Assembly (NCBI GenBank): GCA_963693365.1
Contig: CAVNZM010000003.1
Coordinates: 6,324,001-6,388,000, forward strand
Direction: 5' to 3'
DNA length: 64,000 nt
Source of the DNA: Amoebidium appalachense
Lineage: Eukaryota; Ichthyosporea
A program made the translations under genes and the position numbers. Under the pieces are notes generated by a model that was not told where the DNA came from, did not search any database, and worked only from the letters and a program-made list of their open reading frames with translations. Shown in pieces: positions 30,274 to 47,475 of the stretch (position 1 is the first letter of the stretch; each line of letters starts with the position of its first letter).

Positions 30274-32192
30274 TGACCATGATGTTTGCTCGAATGACCA
30301 TCACGTTATACCCTGTGGGTATCATAAAAATTTGTATTCATTTGCATCAATATTTGTATTGAAACACATGTTTTCAAATTCAGAATCTAGAGAATTCACT
30401 CGTCGTTCAGTGAAAGTAAAGAATGAATGAATCATGAATGAATGAACGGCTTCCTGTCCTTCAGCCACATTTTGTCTTTGACATATTTTTATATGCTCAT
30501 GGAACGAACGAACAGGCTTGTGTTTTGTTTTTTGTGTTATATTGTGTTATGTTATGTTTTAGGGCTTTTGTCTCTACTAGCTCGAGTAGATGGTGGTTGG
30601 GATTGGGGTGGGGTTGGGTTGGTTCTCTTGACACCAATAAGTGTATCAGTTTTTCTGGTCCATAGCACGGGCATGTATGGTTGAGAATGCACAAGACTGG
30701 GTTTGCAATAGGCCGATTAACATATTCCGGAATATATGTTTTTCTGCACGTTGGGGACTGCTCAGCTATGAGATCTTTACGTGACCCAAACCACAGCAAA
30801 ACCACTTGTCCTATAATATCGGATTCCGGAATATGTTTGTATCAATACTGTCTAACTTCTATTATAACGTCTTGCTCATGGACTTGCAGACACGTCTTAT
30901 GGCTCCTGGAACATGCTTATTTTAATTCTAATGTATATTCCGGAATACGTGTTTCCCCGGAGACGTGTTTCACCACAAATCTGTGATGGGCACGTGTTTT
31001 GTTCGTTTTGTCTTCTTGGTGGACTCTCAGAGTCCGAATTGGATATGATATGTATAATTTGACACGAACGTGCAGGCCCCGTTCGGATGTTTTCATGTCA
31101 ATATTTTGCTGATTTTTTGTATCCGAACACCGCTCATGACGGGCCGTCCCCGTTGGTCGATATCTTTCCTGCCGGGTCCCCAGCTCAGCATTTACTATTC
31201 ATATGCTAATACAATACCTCCGTTGTGGCACAACGTCCCAAAATGTAAACTTTACAATTTCTCCCATTATCTGTTGGGTGGAAAGTGGTTGGGGAGGGTG
31301 GAATGTTTTGTGTAAGTAGGTATAACAGTCTCACGGCTGTCTGGTAGTGTTATGGTTAGGGCTTCCCATGTATACGAGACTTTGCAAATTTGAGATAATG
31401 CAATCCAGAATTCAAGTTAGTAATATATTGTTACATATTGCTTCATGGTTTCCTTCATGTGTTGGGTGGTGGTGGTGTGGCAAAGCCAATGCAGGTGCTG
31501 TAATTTGGGCAAAAGGGGATGGGGTGGGGTGGCGATAGCGGTGGTGGAAGTCGTGATGGCTGTGGTGATGGTGTGTGTGTGTGTGTGGGGAGGGGGGGGG
31601 GTGGGAGGGGGGGGGGGGGGGGGGGGGGGGCAGATTATCTTCTGAAGAGAGCATAGTTGCTCTTCTCGTGACCCATATCCCCAATCACTCCCTCCTCAAA
31701 TTGGTTTGAGCCAACTGCCAGCATACAATCATGTGATCGGCCCATGGGTGGCCACTGAATTTCATTTTTGAGCTTATTTTGGTGTGTGTTCACATCACCA
31801 CCCAGCCATCCATAATACCGCTCGCTGACAGTCCTCGGTATCTATCTGCATAATGTCGATATGGGCCGCCCCTTAAATTTGCCAAAGACTTATGATATTA
31901 ATCCTTGACACCCTTCGCTGGGCAAGTGTCGATGCTTTTTCTTGCAGCTCTAAAAGGCTTAGCTAACAGTGTCGTGAGCGTAAGGGCTTCACTGCCCATA
32001 TTGCACAGCCTCAATCATTATGAACAGGAAGAGGGCAGGGTGAGGGAGGATCGCAATAATTGAAATCTATCAATGGCCGTTTGTTATTTCGGTTGGGTTT
32101 TGGATACTTGCATTCCTAGCAGAAATACCTAGTGTGAATAGATTTATAAACTTAAGCCCGAGAAACACCCAAAAACTCCAAAAGTTTAAAAA

Positions 32193-32243
<51 letters not shown>

Positions 32244-32999
32244 GGGGGGGGGGGGGGGGGGGGGGAGGGGGGAGGGGGGGGCTGACCTGAGAACGGACTG
32301 GTTGAAGACTTGAAAGATAATGAATCTTTTAGAGTCCCCTTTGACACCCAAAGCTCTGTCCGAGTTGTGGTCTCCGTGCTGTGATAAATCATCCCACAAT
32401 CACTACTCCCAAATTTGCACCGATCATAGTCTTCTCTCTTTACCTTCCCGAGTCAGATTCAAGACTAACCCTTGCAGGTATCAAATAAAGACAGCATTCT
32501 AAAGGCTACACAGCCCAAATTCGGCACCATCCTCACAGGAGAAGGGCACGGGGAGAACTGAAAGTAAGCCCAAAGGCAGTTCAGACGGTTTCGTAAATCC
32601 TAAGCCTCTGCATACCCAAAAGACATCTGCTTGCTTGCCTTAGTAGTCGTGCCCGTGCAGAGGATTTGCCGGGCGCGGGGGGGTGGGGGTGGGGGGGGGG
32701 GGGGGGGGGGACAGCATCATGGGAGGGGGGGGGGGGGGGGGGGGGAGGACAGCATCATGCACATGTGGTTTCTAAATTTAACGTGTGCCTATAGGTTGGT
32801 TTGTTTCTATTCCTTTTTTAATATAAGGGAAAATGAGAAGGGGGGGGGGGGGGGGAAGGGGTTAGGAGGAAAAGAAATGGAAGTATCAGAAACATAACTG
32901 AACCAACTGCCAAAGTGACGTAATTTTCAAAATCAATCAGCCCAAGAGTCGTTTTTTTTTTTTTTTTTTTCTTTTGGGGGGGGGGGGGGGACGGACCTG

Positions 33000-33230
33000 T
33001 TTCCCACAACCACTACTCGCAAACCATTCCAACCGATCTGCTCTATAAATGGCTCGTGTTCAAGTGGTGGCCACCAAATCCAAGTGTGTGAGCTCTATTG
33101 GCTGTAGATCAGGCCGTGTGCAGCTCATCTTTCAGTTGAAACATGTCTACTGGGGCACACAGGGGAGACTTAGTGCTCAATGGCCACCAAATCATCAGCT
33201 AAGGCCTTGCTTTCATTTGCAATCATTATG
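33000..33230. repeat. dispersed repeat, copy 1 (partner at 34040-34250)
   Basis: Shares TTCCCACAA-C-CACTA, a TCGTG(T/C)TCA motif, GTGGTGGCCACC, GAGCTCTATTGGCT and CATTGGCCACC-type strings in the same order with the segment at 34040-34250. A shorter piece of the start (CATCCCACAATCACTACTCC) recurs at 32391. The function is unknown. Confidence 0.6.
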
Positions 33231-34529
33231 TGCAAGACCCTTGAGGAAGAGAGATTCTTTTTACCGTAGGCTGGTTTTATTCAACCGATGGAGGCGCAAG
33301 TATTTGCTGCATAACTAGCAGGTAAGAGAAAAACTTTGCGAGTGAGCCAGTAGCGCTCAGATGGATACTAAGATACCTAAATACTGACAGTGTATAAAAA
33401 TCACATAGTTTATTGACTTTCCACTAATATACGATTTGAAGGACTAGTCCCGGTGTGTCGAGGGGGGATGGCTCACCATCATAATAGTACATAAGGTGGC
33501 AGGTAAAACGGAAGCAGGGTTTAGAACTTCGGGGTGCCTAAGCTGTATGGTTACATTTATCACCCCCCCCCTCCCCCCCCCCCCCCCCCCCCCCCCAGGC
33601 TGCATGACCTTTTTCTAAGGTGGGTGTGGGATGTTGGTTTGGAGGAAAGAAGGGGAAGGGGGGGGGGAGGGGGAGGGGAGGGGGGGGGGGGGGGGGGGGG
33701 GGGCAGGGGATCGAAACGGTACAAAGCTGGTAAACGATGAACGGAGATAGATATACCATGCTCTTCTCCACCCGACGACCATCGATATCCCATCCCACTG
33801 CTGAGTCCCCCCCCCCCCCCCCCCCCCCCCCCGGTCCCTCCCTCTCTCGTGGGCTGTCCTTCTCCCTGAGGTTTTGCTTTGATGACCACGCCTTCCAACG
33901 CAGAACTTCAAGAATAAAAGATTTAAGAATCACAACAAAAGAAAAAGAGTAAAACCTGAAACACATGAGAAAAAGCATGCGGTCCACCTAAACACACACA
34001 ACACGTGACCAGAAAAGTGGCTTTTTGTCTTGGCTTCTTTCCCACAATCACTAATCTCAAACAGACTACTGAGCTAAATGGGCTATACGTGGTTCGTGCT
34101 CAGATGGTGGCCACCTAACCAGAAAAGTGAGCTCTATTGGCTTCAATTGTGAGCCTTGTGCGGCTCAGACAATAAAGGCAGAAACTCCGGTGCATGTGCA
34201 CATTGGCCACCAATATTGTAGCTAAAACGTTTTAAAGGCAATGGCATTATTATACCTCCCTATTGTTGTATAATTTCAGAGAAGCGAATCATCAGCTCAA
34301 AAACACTAACATTCAATGCGAAGTAGAATCAGCAACGATGTGGAACCTAGGCCTAAGTTGCCTTCCGTATCTTTTTCAGAGCTTTGGGATGCCACACGGC
34401 TTTAGGGTTTTCATCATTGAATGTAACGATCCCCTCTCCCCTCCCCCTTTCCCCCTCCCCAACCCCCTAGTCCTCGTCCTAAACTGGGGTAGGGGGTGTT
34501 TGAATGCTGTGGGGACTTTTTTTTTTTTT

Positions 34530-34582
<53 letters not shown>

Positions 34583-35407
34583 GGGGGCGGTATATGCTAA
34601 GGACGAAAGTAAATTCGCAAAAAAGACGAATGAATAGTTGCCTTGTGTCAGTTTTTCTGGTAGTGCTAGAAGTCGTCGGTTTGTTGCGCTTGCTTAACTA
34701 TCATGGTACTAACGCACACACGCACGCACGCAACCACACGCACGCAAAGTTAACAGGTGCACACTGCCCTTCGCTCAACCACTACCACCACAGGGGACTA
34801 CCAACCCGGCCCCCCTCCCCCCCCTCCCCCCTTCCCTCTCCGGCTCCCACCTCCTCCACCTACCTTATGTTATTCACCTACACGGTATACCACATGTGAA
34901 ATGAGGTTCAGCGAATTTTTTGTTGGTGGGCAGACTTCATATACAGCGTGGTGACAAGAACATGCTGAGCGTATCACCTCCTAAACGAGGCAATGGACGC
35001 TCACAGTTAGGGCCGGCCACCCAACTGGGCACTATTCTGCGCTTAACCTTATGAATGGATATTCGGAAAATCCGTGATTGTGGGATTGCACAAAGTTGAA
35101 TCACAAAACACGGGGAGATACCCAGGTTCTTGTTTTTATAACAGTTGTAAAGGCACAGTGCCAAGATGCGGCCCCATAGATAGAATGATCACCCCCCCCT
35201 CCCCCCTCCCCCCTCCCCTTTCGCCCCCGCTCGTCCCGCTCGTCCCCCCCCCCCCCCACACACACACACACCCACCCACCCACCCACCCACCCACCCACC
35301 CACCCAACAATCGACCAATTGAATGTGGTGTAAACCAACTTGAACCTGGATGTGTTTGTGTGCATCCGATTGTGGCACGTGTAAGAATGTATCCCAGTGC
35401 ACATCCA

Positions 35408-35410
<3 letters not shown>

Positions 35411-35438
<28 letters not shown>

Positions 35439-35485
35439 GCGCGCGTGTGTGTGCGTGTGTGTGCGTGTGACGCTGTGTGTGTGTG

Positions 35486-35570
<85 letters not shown>

Positions 35571-35725
35571 TTGTACGTCTGTGTGTGTGTGTGCGTGTGT
35601 GTGTGCCTGTTTGTGTATGTGTGTGCACGCACACACACACGCACATGTGTGCACACACACACGCACATGTGTGCACACACACACGCACATGTGTGCATGT
35701 GTGCGCACACACATGTGTGCACACA
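35411..35725. repeat. (GT)n block with a 22-bp minisatellite
   Basis: (GT)n with CG islands (35411-35620), then three to four tandem copies of a 22-bp unit GCACACACACACGCACATGT plus GT (35629-35715). The unit is nearly self-complementary. Confidence 0.85.
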
Positions 35726-36085
35726 CAATAAAGCGTACGTGTCACAAGTTGAAGGTGTACTTTTACGCACGCTGGAATGGAGGGAACCCGGGGGGAGGGG
35801 GGAAGTGGGGTGGGGGGGAGTGAAAAATACCGGATGAATCATATAACTTAGAAAATAACCAGCTGTTCCTCCAAAGCTCTAAACTAGCTATACATACATA
35901 CGACACAATATTGAAAAGGAACTCGACGTTGTCTTACGTTGGCCGATGATTTACTCTCCGCTCAGTGTCGTGTCTTGTTTTCAGCAGAAGGCATTTGACG
36001 GTTAGCTAGATCATTGGTAGTGTTGGAGTTCACGCTGTTTGCTCAAGGCATGGAGAGATTGATCTCCGGTATTTGGGGGGGGGAA

Positions 36086-36119
<34 letters not shown>

Positions 36120-36561
36120 GCTCGGTATATCTCCTCAAAGTTTTATCAGTCAGGTACGTACGATACCGTATGGCATATATCAACATGATATACAATACTC
36201 TGACATATGATATATATATATATATATATACATGTGTGTGTGTGCCAGTGTGTGTGTGTGTGTGTGTGTGAGGTGACTGATTCTATATTCTTTTTCTTTA
36301 TTGTTTTATAAAACCTTATTTTTGCGCGTCAAAACTTCCCGCCCAAACTGGTATTTGGCTAATCGACGCGATGGCCATGGCACGCGAATTATTGGTCCTT
36401 ACAAAATTTATTGAATTGCGATGTTTTTTTTATTATTGTTTTATAAATATTAGGGTTTTCTTCCTCTATGAAATAATGAAGAAAATCAACTTATTAGTGG
36501 GGTTCCCGGCCCCTGTCGTTTTTATTATTTTTACGGGCTTTCCTAAGACACTCGTCATCAA

Positions 36562-36563
36562 CT

Positions 36564-36648
<85 letters not shown>

Positions 36649-36690
36649 ATGTGTGTGCATGTGTGTGTGTGTGTGTGTGTTTGTGGGTCC
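36562..36690. repeat. (GT)n microsatellite
   Basis: About 130 bp of GT with TTTG and GCAT interruptions, followed 45 bp later by a 30-nt C run (36738-36767). Confidence 0.92.
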
Positions 36691-36734
36691 AGAGCTAAAT
36701 TTGAAAAAACCCTAGGCATGCCTCAAAAAGGCAT

Positions 36735-36768
<34 letters not shown>

Positions 36769-37351
36769 ACACACATGCACACACGGCACCCAGATCCCCA
36801 TCCTCTTTGCCAGCCCGCGGCCCCAGCCTGCAGCCAGCTCCCCCCTTCCCCCCCTCCCCCATATGGCCATTTGTGTGGAAATGGAAATTGAGCTGTGCAT
36901 ACCCGCATCCAATCATTTGGCGTATGTGCATACCCGCATCCAATCGGCTCATATGACTTCTCAGGAGCCGATTCGGACCGGCAACCAATAGCCGCCCCGT
37001 ACCCTCCGGGACCCTGGATAGAGTTTCTGCTAAGCCCATGGGGTGAATAGCAAAAAACCATATAGTAGGGCAGAAATACTTAGATTTATAGGTTTATAGC
37101 CAAAAATAACTATTATAAACATTTTTTTGCCGTTTACTGCACCATTGTTCAAGGTATTAGCGAGTTTATACTTTGCCGGCACACAGTAAGTTGTGAAAAG
37201 CATCTACCCACCTCGGTAGATCGTCAATCAGATGCAAGACGGCCTCCTATAACCAATGAAAACTATATCCGCAAAACTTAGGTTCGGTCAAGGAGTGCAA
37301 ACCAGTTGCGATTGATTGGTCGTGTTAAACGTGGAATTTGCTGTGTGCCAG

Positions 37352-37384
37352 CCACGGCCATCTAGAGTCTCTAGATGGCCGTGG
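37352..37384. promoter_or_regulatory. perfect hairpin upstream of the 37474 gene
   Basis: CCACGGCCATCTAGAG, one T, then its exact reverse complement: 16-bp arms with a 1-nt loop. TGCCAG flanks it on both sides as a direct repeat. It lies 90 bp before the chosen start codon, in the promoter or 5' UTR. Confidence 0.6.
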
Positions 37385-37473
37385 TGCCAGCCTATTTATT
37401 TTTGACGGACTGGCAGGTGTGGAAACGACGTTTCTCTCAGCGGTTTGCTTCAAGTTTGACCTGTCACAAAGTT

Positions 37474-39358
37474 ATGGCGGGGATCGATATTGAGATTTTT
37501 TGCCCAACAAGCCAGACGTGGGCAGAAGTTATCAGTTTCAAATATGTAGCGGCAGGAAACTCTAGAATCACAGCAGTGTGCATTAACAACTATACCTGCC
37601 TCAGTGACGATAGTCGCCTCTTTTTGAAAACTAGACACGACATCTTGGGCCATGAGAATGGCTCAGAGCTGAGAAACATTAAGGAAACATCGAAGGAGCT
37701 TGACCTGGACAAGGAGCAATGGCGCCACAAAGGCACAGCTGGAGCCAGCTTCAAACGCAGCAAAACGTGAGTTTTTGTTCATAAACGAGTCCCAGACAGT
37801 GCCTCTGCATCACTTGTAGTAGTACACAAGACTCTTTGTGTGGGGATAGTGGGCGCGAGATTCGAATGGGCTTTTTTTTCATTGTGCTATTCCCTTCCGT
37901 ACTTCTTTTGTTAGTTGCTTGTCATGCATATTAATAGAAAGAAAGCAAGTGCAAACATTAGTTTGCTTTGTGTTTTTGTTTGCCGAAACGAATTCGTTTT
38001 AACGAACTACTTTTGTACTCTCAGGGTGAGGGTGGTCGACTATTATGAGCCTGGTACAGAGTATAACGGCGAAAAGGAGGTTTATTTCCTCTGTGAAAAC
38101 AACACAGGCGATCGGGTGGGTGGATTCTGATTCCCCCCCCCCCCCCCCCCCCCCCCCTCTCTGCGACACACCCCTGTTTCTCATTCTCTCTCTACATCCG
38201 TGCCTGTTACTACAGTTTTTTTGGTTACGTTTTCTTCAGCACACAACTCTTAGCTGCATGCTTACCACAATTGCACGCTATAGTATAACACGAAGTCAAC
38301 CAACTCGAGTCGGTCAACATTACCTTTTCCCCTCCCTCCCTCCCTCCCTCCCACGGGCACTCCTCTGCTCCATCATCGGTTCACTTGGAAAATGCTGATC
38401 GATAAGCTGCATACGTTTGCCTGTGAGACATGTACAAGATTTAAGGAGAAAGATGCTTTCGTAAGGTTTTCTTTCTCCCTCCCCCCCCCCCCCCCCCCCC
38501 CCCCATACCAACACACACACAGCCTCAAACAGCCCTCCCCGTCCCCCATTGAACACATAGAAGAAAAGGAAAGGAGGGAGGCGGAGAGGAGGGAGGGGAA
38601 AGGTATGTTAGCGGACAGCTGCGTTTGTATGTGTAACGGGAGAGTGAGCCTTATGATAGTGAGTAAATGAAAAAGGTTGATCTCTCATTGCATGGGGGTT
38701 TCAGGTCTGGTGGACCCGTGTTGGGGACAAAAAGAAAAACAGCCCAACTGACGTCATCCCGCTCCCTGCCTTCGCAACAATTGAAGAAGAGTTGCCAACG
38801 AAAAGGTGGGGGGCCCTGCGAACGGCGTTCGGCAACCAACTAATCACCAAACTGGAAAACAGGGTGCAACTGTACAAAAAGAATGGGGCAGAGAAAGAGT
38901 ATGGGCCCCCCGTTGTGCTCCTGCGCATAGAGTCATTTATTGATTTCTTGTGTCTGCTGTCTATAGTGGGGTACTTTGATTACACTGAAATGTGGATGAA
39001 CGAGTGCATTACCTGGAATGCTATCACTGTTCGGGTAGAGATGGATACAGACGATTTGCTGGCAAAGTTCCCTCCTCAGTATCTGTATTATAAGCACGCA
39101 ACCAATGTTTTCACTGAGGTTCAGGAGGGGAAAAAGTTCAGCTTGTTTTTTTACCAAAAGGCAGTTGTTTCGTTTGACCACTCTGCTTGCAAGCACGACG
39201 AGCCTGGTGCTCGTGAAACATATGTGGATGAAACGGGTCGATTACGTTATAAAGACCGTACAACGACATCATGCAAAGGCAAGACGAAGCCGGACTTCTC
39301 TGTCTTGCGCCTGACATCCAGTGTAACAGTTCCCTACAAGCGAGTTGTTCTTAAGTAA
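37474..39358 (+). CDS. spliced gene, protein of unknown function (about 363 aa)
   Basis: Proposed exons: 37474-37766, 38025-38115, 38408 area to 38461 (LHTFACETCTRFKEKDAF, weak acceptor), and 38705-39358. Junction phases agree (2/1, 0/0, 0/0) and the sum is 1092 nt ending in TAA. Donors are GTGAGT, GTGGGT and GTAAGG; acceptors are CTCTCAG, GATAAG (poor) and TTTCAG. An in-frame ATG at 37375 would add 33 residues but lies in the hairpin. The protein is mixed alpha/beta in composition, with a CETC motif and a WWTR segment, no signal peptide and no transmembrane helix. The last exon (218 codons) is charged and compact (for example LLAKFPPQYLYYKHATNVFT). I recognise no family. Introns 2 and 3 contain 24- to 25-nt C runs. 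Only the third exon is doubtful. Confidence 0.65.
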
Positions 39359-39714
39359 ACTATATAAATACCGACTGCAGTCCAGGCTCATCGAGGTTGT
39401 GTCCCTTGTCCCTCATCCATCTCTCTCTCTCTCCCCCCCCTCCCCCCCCCCCCTCCTCCCCCCCCCCCCCCCCCCCCTTTCCTTGTCGGAGTCCCCCTTA
39501 CGTGCATAATCATGCGCTAGGACGGACACATGCCCAGGAGCACATCAACATCATGGCACACACATGCACACATGACACCTCCACGTAGCACACACAGACA
39601 CACGCACGACCCCTCACTCATATCATGCTCACACTGGAGAACTCTACATCTATACGGAAGTGATTATCTATGTTCAAGTATCTAAGATTATCACAACGGA
39701 CGTGCTCACACACA

Positions 39715-43404
<3,690 letters not shown>

Positions 43405-43455
43405 ATGGAGGCTGCACAGACCTTGGCCGTGCAATCTATCGTGCACTCGCTGCCT
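43405..43455 (+). CDS. VPS23: VPS23 exon 1
   Basis: ATG GAG GCT... 17 codons ending in CCT, donor GTAATA, phase 0. It encodes the first UEV helix ([10 protein letters not shown]). The start is chosen because it is the only ATG that joins in phase to exon 2 and gives a normal TSG101 N-terminus. Confidence 0.75.
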
Positions 43456-43915
43456 GTAATACCCCTCCCCGTCCCCCCCCCCCCCCCCCCCCCCCCTCCC
43501 CCCGCCGCCACCACCCCTCACCCCTTCCTCATCCGCGTCTCCTCATCCCTCGGCCCCTCCACATTCCCCTTGCCCCCCCCCCCCCCAGCCTTCACCCCCC
43601 TCCCCCCCTCCCCGCCTCCCCTCCTTCCTCCCCCCCCCTCCCCCCCCCCCCCCTCCCCCCCCTCCCCCCCCCCCCCCCCTTGCTCCCTTTCCAATACAAG
43701 CCCTTGCCCGGCCACTTCTCCTTATCATAGTAAAGCAAACAGGATAAGCAGATCCATGAACCACCTCCCAGTTCCACTCCTTCCTCCATTAGTTTCACTG
43801 CACTCCTATTGGGATATGGCCTTGAGGCCGACATACAGAGGCATGGATGCAGACACGGGCACACAAACACACACACACATACAGGCGCATAAGCACGCAT
43901 GCACCCACCCACCCA

Positions 43916-43984
<69 letters not shown>

Positions 43985-45064
43985 CCACACACATACACAC
44001 ACACACATCACATGCACGAACCCATGGTTCAACGTGACGAGCACACCCACACCCACACAAATACACGTGCACGCATATACCACGGCATCCGAACACAGGC
44101 GCACAGTGACCCAAGCGCGCACTCGTGACATACAGGAATCCTCAAATTGCTGTTGACGAACAAACATGTGCATTCCGTGGACGTAACGTTGTTACCCTGT
44201 GTTTTAGAGCCCCCTCCTGTGTGCTACAAACTGTGCTCCGCCCTCCCCCCTCCCCCTCCCCCCCTGCCCCCCCCCCCCCCCCCCCTCCCCGCCTCCCTTT
44301 CCAAAAAACTCAAATGCCTTCATACACACACACACACCCACACAAACGCACACCTTACCCCACGCTGGACCGAGTTCACACCCGTGTGCTGTTGTGGATG
44401 AACTTGAACACTTTTGCCCGCATAACTGATCGGGTTCGGTTTTCCGTCCGTTTTATTTGGATGTTAACATTTTTGCTTCTGTTTTTCCCTCCCGCATACA
44501 TCCCCCCCCCCTTCTCCCCCCCCCCCGGCCCCCTCCCTCCCTCCCTGCCCCGTTCCTCCCATTATCACCTCCCCCCCCCCCCCCCCCCCCCCGTGCCCTC
44601 ACTCCCTTCCTTAGCCCCCTCCCGTCTCGCCCCCTTCTCCCTTACCTTTCACCTCTCCTCCCTCCCATGCCCTCCCTCCCTTCCTTTACCCCCCCCCCCC
44701 CCCCCCCCCCCCCTCCAGTACACCTATAAGCCGCAGGTTGTCCAAGATGTGACTCGTCTGCTGCAGGACTTTCCAACCCTCCGTGTCTCAAATACCCCAT
44801 TCAGTAACTACCCCCCCCCCTTACCCCCCTCCCCTTGTCCCCGTTTGCCGTGGCTATTTTACAGGGTGTATGCAGGGCTCGTAGTCTTTCGACCTCATCA
44901 TGCCTCTCTCTCTCTCCCCCCCCCCCCCCCCCCCCTCCACCCACACACACACACACACATCCGCCCCCCTCCCCTCCCCCCTCACACACATACACTCTCA
45001 CATCCAAATTGTACACTCTCACACGTCGTGTTGGGTTTATTGAGGACAGTAAGAGCTTGAGGTG

Positions 45065-45095
<31 letters not shown>

Positions 45096-45679
45096 GGGGG
45101 GGGGAGGGGGGGGGGGGGGGGGAGGGGGAGGGGCAGGGGGGAGGGAGCTGGAGGGCTGGCTGAAGGGGGGGGGGGGGGGGAGGGGGGCGAGGAGAGTGAA
45201 GGGGGGGAAGGGGGGGGGGGGGATGAGAAACACTAGCTTGGCAGAGGGGAGGGAGGGGGGAGGGGGAGGGGGGAGGGGGGAGGGGGAGGGGAAGGGTTGT
45301 GGGTTTGAGTGAAAGACAGAAGACAGTGAGGCGGAAGTTGGGACGGGGGGAGGGAAGGTGGGTGGGGGGAAGGGGGAAAGTGGGGGGGGGAGTAGGGGGA
45401 GGGAGGGAGAACGGAAGTGTAAAAAAACCGGTGGGGGATGGGGAGGGGGGGGGGGGGGGGGAGAGGGAGGGGGATGAGAGAGGGGGGTTGAGGGCTTGGC
45501 TATGGGAAATTGTTGGGGCATGTGGGGAAGAGCGGAGGGCTTGACTGGAGGGGGAAAGAAAAAGAGGAAGTGAGGAAGGGAGGGAGAGCGCGCGGGGACT
45601 AATTTAGGTAGGGAGCGAAGGGGAGGTGGGTGGGAAGGAGGGGGAGGGGGGGTATTGTTTTTTTTTTGTGTGTGTGTGT

Positions 45680-45728
<49 letters not shown>

Positions 45729-46013
45729 GGAGGGTTGCGAGTTTTGGGGTGTGTTCGGTTCCAAGTCGGAGTTTCGTGATGTGACTTCAGATGACGTCCA
45801 TTCTACGTCATATAGACGTCAGATTCAATGATTGGCTTAGCCTGTATATAGTACGATTTCTATTTTTAGACATAGGACATAGGCATTTGCCATATAAGGA
45901 AATTATGGAGAAGATTAGGCTTAGGTGTATACTGATGATGTGTGACTTGCAGCCAAGGAGGATGGAAGGCACATGCACCTATGTTGCTCCGGCACAGTAC
46001 CCATTAGCTATAA

Positions 46014-46056
<43 letters not shown>

Positions 46057-46106
46057 TGTGTGTCTGTGTGTGCCCGTGTATGTAGGTGTGTGTTTGTGTG
46101 TGTGTG

Positions 46107-46183
<77 letters not shown>

Positions 46184-46270
46184 GTGTATGTGTGTGGGTG
46201 TGGGTGTGGGTGTGGGTGTGGGTGTGTTTGTATGTGTTTGTATGTGTTTGTCTGCTGTGTGATTGGTGGT

Positions 46271-46327
<57 letters not shown>

Positions 46328-46364
46328 TTTTTTTTTTGGGTTTTTTTTTGGTTTTTTTTTGTTT

Positions 46365-46410
<46 letters not shown>

Positions 46411-46835
46411 CTTGACGGGGTGTGTGCATGGGCACATGCGCATGTGCGTGCCTGCACACCCCCGTTTGTGGGTTCATACTTTTGACCGATTGTGTACTGT
46501 GTTCTGTGTGTCGAACTGCAGTTTTGTTCATCCCCCCCGACCCCCCTTCCCATCCTCACCCTTCCTATAACCCTTTCATTCAGTCCTAGCCCCCCCCCCT
46601 CTCCCCCCCCCCCCTCCAGCCCGTTTTCTACCCCTTTCACCCCTCCTTCTCCATTCCTTTCCTGCCTCCACACTCCCTCATCCCCCCTCCCCCCCCCCCC
46701 CCCCTCCCCCATCCCCCCCTCTCCTCCCCCCTCTCTTCCCCTCGTTCTTTTGGTGTTTTATTCTTCCTGGCTCTCAGTTAAAACCCCTTCAAACGAACCG
46801 TTCATCCCCCGAACCCCTCTTACCTCCAGCCTTTA

Positions 46836-46871
<36 letters not shown>

Positions 46872-47438
46872 ACCACCACCACCACTACCACCACACACAC
46901 ACACACACCACCCCCCGTCCCCCCCCCCCCCTCCCCCCCCCCCCCCCCCCCCTCCTCCCTGCAACTCTAAGGAAAAACCCTTTCACCCCGCGCCCTTTCT
47001 GTTCCACTTCGTTCCATATCTCCGACCCTGCCATTGCTCTTAAATTTTTATTTTTATTTTTTGGTGTTTGTTTGGTGTTCTTGCCTGTGCTTTTGTGTTG
47101 TCTTTTCCTTCATGTTTGCCACTTTCTATATAGACACCCCCCCTGCTTCCCCCCTTTCGGTCTCCCCCTTTTCCTTTGCTGATGACGGGCTTCGGTGTGG
47201 TCTGTAGAACACTCTGCATTGTGTTATCTGGTGTGGTTGTGGACTTCGTACTCGACAACACATGCTAACCTCCCCCCCCCCCCCCCCCCCCCCCCCCCCC
47301 TGAGGATGGGCTCTGCTTATGACACATACTGTGCGCATGGCTGATGTTGCATACTTGAATGTTTGCCTTTGCATGTGTCCTGCACCATGCTTCTTTCTCA
47401 TCCTGCATGTGTAGTTCGTGCCGTGTTCCGCATTCACC

Positions 47439-47475
<37 letters not shown>

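Larger units (their letters stand above)
30300..37350. other. 7-kb intergenic stretch dominated by homopolymers
   Basis: No gene could be supported. It holds three ATTCCGGAAT palindromes (30724-30946) and long G, C and T runs: 31602-31630, 32244-32280, 32690-32750, 32953-32990, 33561-33832, 34518-34579 and 36076-36118. It also holds (GT)n blocks at 32193, 35411-35620 and 36562-36690, a (TA)n-(GT)n block at 36210-36270, a related pair of unique segments (33000-33230 and 34040-34250), and a 20-bp direct repeat (36894 and 36927). Open frames here are Cys-Val, Pro or Gly repeats. Confidence 0.7.

Noticed and set aside
35629-35715. CRISPR-like tandem units
   Set aside because: The 22-bp units are contiguous with no spacers and are a GT/CA minisatellite in a eukaryotic context.
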